This document shows positions 55,291 through 64,000 of a DNA stretch of 64,000 nucleotides, in pieces. Positions within the stretch are counted from its first letter, which is position 1. Every line of letters starts with the position of its first letter. Made by a program: the position numbers and the translations under genes. The notes under the pieces were generated by a model. The model ran no database searches and was not told the origin of the DNA. It was given only the letters and a program-made list of their open reading frames with translations. This DNA is from Avena insularis (Eukaryota > Streptophyta > Magnoliopsida > Poales > Poaceae), in assembly GCA_023614405.1 (NCBI GenBank), contig CM042687.1:68802992-68866991 (forward strand), read 5' to 3'.

Positions 55291-58188
55291 TCCTGCTCGT
55301 CCTCGAGTAGGTAAGTGATAAAAAGAATAATTTTTGAGGTGACATGCACCATCAAAATCAAGATCAAACCATTTGCAAGCATTTAAAGCTGGGATCAAAG
55401 TACTCTAAACATGAGCATGAAATATGTAGCTCTAACAATGGGACATAGTAACTATGCATGCAACATGAAAGGATACAAACAAAGATTCATGAATAACAAT
55501 GCATTGAAAGGTGTTTGTTTGTTTCACATATAGAAAACATAGCATAGTGGCATTTAGCTTGTCCCTCATGGAGTAGAAAAACATAAATGCATAGGACACC
55601 TTCAAAGTTCATAAGGGTGACTAGATACAAATAGTTCAAGAACAAGAAATATCAACAATATGAATCAATCAATAAGTTTTGGGACAATGCACATAAAACT
55701 AAGAATGACAACTATGGTCTCTTAATTTGTGCATAAATAGAGATGGTGGAGACACAATATAAAAGTGGAAGAAAGGCCCTTCAAAGGGAAGCAGGGATTT
55801 CAAGTTTCATAAAGAGTTTCCAAAAATTATGGTACTTGTTAGCTTTCAGCTCTCATTTCCCCTATCATAAGCATCAAGTGATTAAGGTTAAAGTAAAAAA
55901 AATATGGAGTATATGCTTGAAAAAGTATAAGTGGGCAATCTCATGTCCCTTGAGTACGAGGGCCGCTCCACATGCTACTCAACTTTAGTCACCGGTAAGT
56001 TCTTGTCATAGTAAGTACATGTGTATCATAGAGAACCGCCAACGGGGTACCCCTTGCATATGATACAGGAGCTATCCCATAATCAAAATGACAAGGCAAG
56101 CAGACAATGAGCATCTCAGCAATCTTCTTATTTACCATGGGAAAATGGTGCTTTTTCTCTCTTTCCTCTTTTCAATATGTCTCTCTTTTTTTATAAGAAG
56201 AAAGCTTCATAGATTGCTCACTATGGTGATGCTGCAAGTTTCCACCATGATTAGGAATGGCTTAGGCTAGCGTCCCAGGCGTTTCTCTAACACACATACA
56301 TAACTCCATGGACTTACAAGCTCCCCTTTTATTTCACACAGATGACATCCGCAAACAAAAGAGCATGATATCAACTGAGTACAATGTACAAGTGCAATGT
56401 TGAAAGCGTTCCCCATGACAGCATGGTTCTGCTAATTCCAACGTATAAGTGCAAGCATATACAACATATATGACACAATGGTTCAAGTTTATTTAGGGGC
56501 AAGAAAAATAAAGTGTTCCATCAAGTTTTTGAGATCTTTAATCACTAAGTTTTCACATAAAAAAATAAATTTTTAATTGGAAGATAGATAAAACAAGAAT
56601 ATACTTGGAATGGTGTAACACACCATGCATAGGAATTTATAGTTGACACTTTTTAATAACTTGGTTTCTTGGGAGTTGGATGCATGAGTAGAGCTTACTC
56701 ATACAAGCGGAGGCTAGCAAAAGACTGGGAGCGACCAACTAAAAGAGCAATAATGGCCATAATCATGCAGAGCGACAAAACATTACTAATAAAAGCATAA
56801 AGTGGTACCACAAGTCAAAAACTAAATGATCATAGAGGCTAAGATGACTGGTTCATAGTCATAACATGCTGTGAGCATGTGCCAAGTCAACCCAAACAAA
56901 GCATCAAAGGAGAATACCACAATATTATGCTTTTGTATGCTAAAACAACGCATGATTCTTTCAAGGCACATTAAGCAATCTCAATTGTTTGGAACAAGTC
57001 ATGCTACATCAATAATCACTAAGCATAAGGTCAAAGCAACATCTAGTATGACATGATAAAGTCTAAGTCAGAGACAAAGCAAGATCATTCTTGTACCACT
57101 TAAGCATGAATCTTTCTACTCTTTCCAACACCAAACAACTTAGTTGAAACAACTCACAAAGATAATAATAAATAAATACCAGTGAGCATGTCTCAGAAAT
57201 ACACAAGGAAGAACTAAAAAGTTCTAAGCAATAAGCATAAGGAAACTAAGGCTAAACACAGTGCTAGCAAAAGAGAACACTCACAGAACAATAAGAGTGA
57301 AAACTAGTGTTCTAAACAATGAAAACGGAGTGTGTGTATCTCCAAAATAAATGTGTTGTGATACAACCAGATTATTGCAGCAAACAAGAAAAATAAAACT
57401 AAAAACAAAAACTCAGACGCTCCAAGAACAACACAACAGTGCATGAAACAATAAAAACGAAGTGTCTAGAAAGACCTGAAATTTTTATTGATGAAGAAGG
57501 AGATGCCTTGGGCATCCCCAAGCTTTGACGCTTGTACCTCTTGAACATTTATTGGGGTGACATGGGGAGGCATCCCCAAGATTGAGGTTTTTTCCATTCT
57601 TCATCTCATTACATCATTCTTTCTCTACACCTGAAAATTTTCCTTCATACAAAACTTCACACAATCTTCATTAGCAACATTAGTGTATTCAAAAGATAAT
57701 AGACCTTTGGGTTTTAGTTTTAAAACATAAAAACTTTCACTAAGGACACAAGATACTGTAGCAATTCCCTCAAAAAACTAAATTTCCCAAAAAGAACCCA
57801 ATAAGGAATCAATAAGAAGCAAATGCAAATAATGGCAGAAATCTGTCAAAACAGACCAGCAGGTAGAAACCGATTTTTTCGAAGACCTGCTGTTGCTCAA
57901 ATCAAAAAGTGTTCAACTAACGAAAGTTAGCTTACAACCTGGGGAATTTATTCAGAAAATTACAGCTCAATCTGACTTACAGAGATATTACACGATTTTT
58001 TACAGTGGAGTACAAAAATCTGTTTCGGGACAGCACTTCCCCAAATCTTACTTCTCTCTCATTAGAGGTTATTCTTTGCATAAAAATCAAATAAAAAGGA
58101 TAAGGAGAGTTTATTACAGAAGTAATAACTTGCAAGAATCAAGAAAACTATTGGGTTATCTCCCAAGAAGTACTTCACTTTAATGTCT
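55291..58188. other. non-coding internal region between ORF and polypurine tract
   Basis: 2.9 kb, A-rich on the plus strand, without ORFs above about 95 codons and without recognisable domains. Two further CTTGGGGATGC tracts (minus strand) lie at 57507-57525 and 57568-57582. Long untranslated 3' regions are usual in this Gypsy group. Confidence 0.6.
57507..57582 (-). promoter_or_regulatory. two internal polypurine-tract-like copies
   Basis: GGGCATCCCCAAGCTTTG (57507-57524) and GGCATCCCCAAGATTG (57568-57583) repeat the polypurine tract at 55273. In retroelements a central copy can start second-strand synthesis; here that is inference. Confidence 0.4.
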
Positions 58189-58917
58189 TTAAGTTAGGCT
58201 TGATAGTTTGAGAAGATGCTCACATAGAAAATATGAATTGAAGTAAAAGAGAGCATCAAGAAGCAAATTCAAAACAAATTTAAGTCTAACCCACTTCCTA
58301 TGCATAGGAGACTTGTAAATAAATAAGTCATGAAAGCACAAAGCAACAAGCATAGGAAAGCAACAAAAGTGCAACTTCAAAATTTTCAACATAAAGAGGG
58401 GAAACTTAATATTGTTGGGATACATAAGACCATGTTTCCCTCTCTCATAATAACTTTCAATAGAAACATGAATAAAATTAACATAAAACATTCTTATCAT
58501 GAGCCACATGTATAAAATGATTATTACTCTCCACATAAGCATAGTCATTCTTATTAATTATAGTGGGAGCAAATTCAACAAAATAGCTATCATTACTATT
58601 CTCATCACCATAATCATCAAATATAGGAGGAATATTGTAATCACAATTAATTTCCTCTTCAATAGTAGTTGGACTGGAAATATCATATTCATCATTGTAA
58701 TCATCATATATTGGAGGTATAGTATCAACATAGGCAATAGAATAGCTGTCTTCCCAAGTGTGTTCATTTGTAAACATATCATTATTGGAAGGAACATGGA
58801 TAGCACTAATAGCACAACAATTATTAATATCATCATTTTCAAAATTGGTACCAAAGAGATTTTCAATATCAAAACTAGCGTGCTTTTCCTAATCATGATC
58901 ACTACTATAGGTAACAG
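58189..58917 (-). pseudogene. downstream ORF of the WHAM/Sabrina-type Gypsy, C-terminal part
   Basis: Continues the protein started at 63988 after LTR-C. The minus strand reads PVTYSSDHD, a stop, KHASFDIENLFGTNFENDDI, an acidic Asp/Tyr-rich stretch (PPIYDDYNDEYDI), YAYVESNNHFIHVAHDKNVL, then after a frameshift SYYERGKHGLMYPNNIKFPL and a strongly hydrophobic C-terminal part (FMLKILKLHFCCFPMLVALC) ending SLT. This protein recurs in many Triticeae elements of this type, in the position of env. Its function is unknown. Hydrophobic segments would fit membrane association. Confidence 0.65.
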
Positions 58918-58922
58918 GCATA

Positions 58923-61900
58923 TGTAACACCCTCAGAATCGACCCTATGCAAGTTTCAGCGATTACCGCCAAACCTGCATAGAAACGATTCAAAGGTGCC
59001 CACCAGGCACTTTCGTGCGGGTGGAAAACGAAGTAATACCATTACACAATAGTTCACAATGGAACCCACAGAACAGATATATACAACAATGACTCAAAGA
59101 GTCAAGAATACGGATATACAATACGAAGATCCAAATCACCTTTAAAACGATACAGCGTCTGAGTACGGACAAGATGCAAATTGAGCTAAGAGACCTAAAG
59201 AATAACTAATGGCGTCCATAACCCTGCCCAAGCCAAGCGGGAAGGGTAACCCTGCTAACGACGTCGATCTCAATACCTGCTTAAACAATAGGGGTGCCGA
59301 CAAAGGGCAAAGGAAAAAGAGAGCGGTCGATCGAGGCCGTTACAATGAGACTAGAATTCGGTGGTCCTCGCCTACATAGGTATATGGTGGATCAAGCGGA
59401 ATGACATGCACTAAACAACCTATAGAGACTCAATACAGCTGGCGGCTATCAGATAGGGATAAGAAATACCTATTCGGATCCAACCTGAAACTATCACCAA
59501 GCATACCCATCCTGATATTTCCCCCTCGAGACCAAACGAGGAAGTCAACCGAGGAACTCACACAGTTGGCAGTTTTATTCATTTCGTTATAGTTGCGGCA
59601 ATTACTAGTTAGGTATAGATATCATGAGTCATCCTGATATAATAAACAGTGAGCAGTTTTAGTTAACCATTCCATTATAGTTGTAGTACTTACTAGTCAG
59701 ATACATATAGCATGAGGCATCCCAAAACCCAGGAGTTGTTGGTACTTTCATTTAGCCATTCCGTTGCAGTTGCAATACTTACTAGTCAGATACAATGGTA
59801 ACAGGTGACAACTCAAACCAGCAATCGTTGGCACTTTTATTTAGCCATTCCATTATAGTGAAGCTGATTACTAGTCATTATAAAGTCAAATTTATAGCAC
59901 TACTTTAGTTATAGTTGTCTATGATTGAGATATTGTGCTCCAAGTCGTCCATAACCGCGGACACGGCTTTCAGAAAGTTTTACCCTGCAGGGGGGCACAA
60001 ATAGCAACACACGCACGATCAACCTCGAGAAAAACCAAATAAAACCCAACGAGGCATCACGACAGAGCAATTGCAAGATTCATATAAATTTCAGGGGGCC
60101 ACCCTACCAAGCTACCCTCTACGAAGTTGGCCGGCTCCGAGACGGACCTAGAGGTTTGTGTCAATGGCTGTAAACGACTGGAAACCCGAAAGTGTGACTG
60201 GGCTTGTCGATACCGCGGAAACATTCCACTTACCTAAACAGTACAGGCACTCCACGTGCAATAGTAAATAAAGCAGTAAAGCATGACATAAGTACAGGAT
60301 AGTAATAAAGCCCCAAACTACTTTGTGGCCCCAAGAAATAAATATGAGTCAAGCTCTGGCTAGGGGGATTCATGGTCCCACATGCGGATAGTGCGAATAT
60401 TCAAAGAACAGGTATCAAGTACTCGGGGTCCTACGGGACACAAGTGGACGGTTAAAAACCAAATAACATTTATTGCCCACCTGTGCCTCTGCATTATTTA
60501 CCTACTTCAATTTTAGTTATTAAACTGTAATTAAAGTTATAATCATCTCCAACTTTAAACATGCTGCATTACTCTAACAACTGTGGAACATCGATGGCGC
60601 GATGCAACACCTGCGCAAGCAACTACGACTCGCAAGGCTGACTATCTACCAAACAACAGGTAATAGGATGTGTCCAAGGCAATTTAATGGCTGCAAGAGA
60701 TATCACGGGTACGAAAACTAGAGCATCGCATCACAGATAGCAATAGATCAACAGGCGGAAATAAAGACTATAAAAGTAAGATAGGTAGAAAGGGGGAGAA
60801 TGCTTGCCTGAAAAACATTGCCAAAGTTTTATAACCGAAGAATTTGTCGAAGCTCACAACATCTCATCATCCTATCCGGGCAGGAGCAAAACACTAGAAG
60901 GAACAAGTGATGCAGCAATTACAACTAATGCGGAAGAATCGGCATGATCATGATATGATGCATGACATGGCAATTTAATGATGTAAACTATGTTGAAAAG
61001 GTATTAGAGGCATAGCATATTGATGATATAGCATTCGTGAGGCATTATTAATAAGAAACAATTAGTTCCAATTTTATTTATCATGTTTTCCTTGCATAAA
61101 CAGTACTAATTATAAAACTGCTCTTAATGCATGATGCAAATGATAACATGGATACCATGGTTGGAAAGGTCTCGACGCGCTGATCGATTTGGACATATCA
61201 TTTATCGAATTCGGAGTTACGGAGTTAAAGTTATGAATTTATTAGAAAATGCATTTATCAATATTTATTAATTCGAAATTTTTAAATTTCTCATTATAAT
61301 TAATATATTCACAATCCTCGTGTTTTTCTGATTCAAAATCATATATCATTTGTGTTATTTGGATTAAGCATTTAAAAGATATGGTTTTATCATATTAAGA
61401 CTTTTAATTGAATTTATGTTATATGCAAAAGTGTGGAAATACTTTTGTTACGGACGGTGATCCCAGCCAAACTCACTGACTTATGGGCCAAGTGAAACGC
61501 TGACTGGAACGCTGGACTGCGGCTAGAGAACGGAGAAAGACAAGGGCTGCTTGAGATTAGCGAGAACGGGTCGGAAGTTTGTCTCACAAACTGAAAATTT
61601 ATAGAGACAAAAACATATAGCTCGTCCCTTGTTACGAAGACGATTCGGAGCTCGTAGATGATTGGTTTTGACAGAGGTTTGAACCTGGAGTTATAAGAGG
61701 CATAGGGCTACAATTGTGGTCAAGGAAGATACGCCGTATTTGGGATGTGCTGGTCGGGATCTTGCTAAGAACAGGCAGTATCCCATCAGTGCAAAATTGT
61801 CAAACGCATCAGATAAACAGCGGATCTTTGCCGGATCTTTTTGGGAGTTTTAGGCAACGGATTGAGATGATATTTCTTCCGGTGGTTATACTATTGTGCA

Positions 61901-63519
61901 TAAAACGAAATCTGTCAAGGGATCATCGCCGGAAGACGTACCTATCGCTCGGAAAGTTGAAGAGAACAGAGGCGGTTTGCACGGTCACCGACTGACGAAC
62001 TCCGTCAGATTTTTAGTGGGTTCGGCTGATTTGACGGGGATGATTTCTAGGGATGTAGACCACCGTTTCAAACAAAATTTGATCCTACGTGATACCGGAT
62101 ATACCTAGATCATTTGTCACGTTGGTCGATTCGTCGGAAGATGGACAAGGGCGACGAAAAACCATGAAATTCAGAGGGTGCCCGACAGGTTTCTGCTGTT
62201 GCACGGGCACGGCAAGCGGCTGCTGTGCCGAAGTATCGTGTGAGCGCGGCGCGCGAGTGGCGGCGACTGCGGCGTGCGCGGGGCATGGGGAGGCCAGAGA
62301 GGTGGAGGGTGCGAGATTTCTCACCTAGATGTGCTGGTGATGGCGGTTGCAGTTGGAGGAGAGGAAGTAGACGGCAAGGGCGACGGTGGTGACCACGGCG
62401 ACGCCCGGAGAGGAAGATGAACTGAGCATCGCTGCAACTACTCCGGGTCCTTCTCCTCCATGTCCCCTGCCTTGGATAGCTGCAGCAGGTCGACGTCGAC
62501 GATCATCTGTCTAGCGTGGCTATGGAACAGCAGGCTCAGTGGATGATAACGATGTGGCTCGTGTTGGGGTTTTAGGTGCGGCCATGGCTGAATTGGGGTG
62601 AAAGGGAGAGGTGGATCTCGATCTAGATGGTGAGAAGAGGGGTAGGTGGCGTGGTTGAGGAGGAAGGACGGCTCCGCTGCTGCTTTTGTGGCCAGGAAAT
62701 AAAGCGGCCAGGAGCACGTGAGTCATGACCGAGAGGAAGAAGAGGAACAGGGGAGGCTTGGCGTATACCTCCTGGGTTGTGTCACCGGTTCAGGTTGGGT
62801 TCAACCGAGTAGGTTCAGGTAGGTGCTGGGCTGGATTTAGATAATTACTTTGATGTAGATCAGATGGTAGCTAGGATATATAGATATTTAAGTTTGGTGG
62901 TTTTAGCTAGACCGAGAGGATGCTCACATCTAGGTTTAAGTATAGAAGATTAGTTAGGGCAGAATGTTTAGAAGTAACTAGGTAGATCAAAAATAAGGGG
63001 TTAGACAGGTGGATGGACAAAGAATTTCAAATAGTAAGAATTCTAGAAGGAGGTATCCGCATGGCATTTTGGAATGGTTTGGATCAAAACCATATGTACC
63101 ATGTTGATGAATAGAAAAAGGCTCCATACTTGTACGTGTGGGATAGATTTGACTATCAAGAGAAAATAGCAATACCCACATACATACGTATGGTACAAAT
63201 AAGAGGAATTTAAATAAAAGGTGATATTGACAAGTTAGTGGATGGAAAGATTTGAAGAGATATGCCCTCAACTCAAATTGGGCATCTACCATTTATCAAA
63301 AACCAAATACATGATATCAAGAAGAAAATACATTTACTAAGAATTTAAATGTATATGGAAAAAGAACCAAATAAAAGGGTGTTTTAATATGATGCTCAAA
63401 TGCAAGGTGGCATGGTGACATGAGCATGATATCATGCAGTGCAATAAATGACATGTATGAAGTAGCATATATAGACTAGGCAAGTAACATTACAATTGTT
63501 AGACAGTTGGGATGCTACA
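58923..63519 (-). mobile_element. solo LTR (LTR-C), 4.6 kb
   Basis: Starts TGTAACACCCTCAG and ends GGGATGCTACA on the plus strand. GCATA flanks both ends (58918-58922, 63520-63524). No primer site, polypurine tract or protein remnant is visible, so it is read as one LTR. It carries the shared long-LTR motif at 59948-59999. On the minus strand its start TGTAGCATCCCAAC resembles TGTCACATCCCAAG of the zinc-knuckle element's LTR, so both are related Gypsy-type families. GC-rich 61900-62740 gives only spurious ORFs. Confidence 0.8.
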
Positions 63520-63988
63520 GCATAGGAACATCATCTAATTCAGACTCATCAGCAAAAACTATGATAGGAGCAACATGCTTAGGGGAAGATACAGTTTCCT
63601 CTCTCCTTTTACTCCTCTTCTTCTTCTTCTCCTCTTTAGGATGGAGAGGCTTGAAAGGAAGCTTCTCCACATACTCTGATTTATTGTTAGAGACAATATA
63701 AGAAACTTTGGAGGATTCCTCCTTTTCATTAATAAGAACAAAACTCATATCAGTCTTGTCATACTTTGGTAAAATATCATCTTTTATAAGGTTTTGTATG
63801 TAAGTATTTGCATGGAAATTATCAACACAATAAAGATGACACCCATGCAGGACGCTATTCATACCAAAAGCACGCATGTCTACCAAAGAAGTTTTTCTTA
63901 ATAACTCTTCACACCCCAAAAATAATGTAAGTTCATAATGTTGATTATCAGTGATCACGTTATCACAATACAAACTTGCAGTACTCAT
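63520..63988 (-). pseudogene. downstream ORF of the WHAM/Sabrina-type Gypsy, N-terminal part
   Basis: ATG at 63988: MSTASLYCDNVITDNQHYEL, LTLFLGCEELLRKTSLVDMR, NTYIQNLIKDDILPKYDKTD, SSKVSYIVSNNKSEYVEKLP, then a Lys/Glu/Arg-rich segment (EEKKKKRSKRREE) and VFADESELDDVPML. It ends at the GCATA duplication of LTR-C, and the same protein resumes at 58917. No Pfam domain comes to mind; the conserved tract is a family-specific protein of unknown role. Confidence 0.7.
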
Positions 63989-64000
63989 TGGATTAGAAAG

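Larger units (their letters stand above)
43207..64000 (-). mobile_element. WHAM/Sabrina-type Gypsy retrotransposon, minus strand, with three nested insertions
   Basis: The 3' LTR lies in three pieces (43207-43424, 53491-53661, 54230-55272) and starts TGATACGTCGTAAACGTATC on the minus strand. A polypurine tract (minus AGCTTGGGGATGCT) adjoins it at 55273. The internal region runs right to the window end and holds the element's downstream ORF. CCCGG (43202-43206) is the candidate duplication. gag and pol would lie right of the window. Confidence 0.85.

Noticed and set aside
62085..62726. ORFs of 68-79 codons on both strands in LTR-C
   Set aside because: GC-rich LTR sequence, several frames open at once, no domain.

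Overview
The window looks like heterochromatic or intergenic DNA from a grass of the wheat/barley tribe (Triticeae). This rests on recognition of its transposon types: CACTA elements with CACTACAAGAAA ends, a minus-strand Copia with a Met-tRNA primer site, a Tat-lineage Gypsy with an antisense extra ORF, a WHAM/Sabrina-type Gypsy LTR starting TGATACGT on the minus strand, and very long Gypsy LTRs. I find no intact cellular gene. Almost every base can be assigned to a transposable element, most of them nested inside one another and most protein-coding parts broken by stops and frameshifts.

Layout, left block (1-37,110). The host is a minus-strand Tat-type Gypsy. Its 5' LTR, primer site, gag, protease, RT and RNase H lie at 30,371-37,110, and its antisense additional ORF lies at 10,270-12,290. 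A gag-only Copia (2,662-9,773, minus) abuts its left end, and its 3' LTR is itself broken by the right end of a CACTA element (1-2,661). Between the Tat pol and the additional ORF sits a solo LTR (LTR-A; 12,558-14,318 plus 29,555-30,365, TSD GGACT). That LTR is split by a 15.2 kb CACTA element (14,319-29,554, TSD TTG). The CACTA holds a decayed TNPD-type transposase, an antisense B3-like ORF, a tandem array of about 655-bp units with an inverted copy, and a multi-exon TNPA/Transposase_24-type gene.

Middle (37,110-39,295). A decayed PIF/Harbinger transposase with recognisable D, D and E residues, then about 850 bp that I cannot assign.

Right block (39,296-64,000). A second LTR-A copy (39,296-40,242) is interrupted by a Gypsy-type LTR (LTR-B, from 40,243). 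LTR-B is interrupted by a WHAM/Sabrina-type Gypsy (43,207 to beyond the window, minus). That element carries three further insertions: a 10.07 kb element with two 4.1 kb LTRs and a single zinc-knuckle ORF (43,425-53,490, TSD TAGGT), a 568-bp hAT-like element (53,662-54,229, TSD ATTCTTAG), and a 4.6 kb solo LTR (LTR-C, 58,923-63,519, TSD GCATA) inside its internal ORF.

No genes act together here as a cellular pathway. The interactions are parasitic: CACTA transposase plus accessory protein in one element, gag/pol in others, and non-autonomous elements that would depend on proteins supplied elsewhere. The most interesting items are the zinc-knuckle-only long-LTR element, the antisense B3-like gene and tRNA-like sequences in the CACTA, the antisense Tat ORF with its own TATA box, and the shared motif in three different long LTRs.
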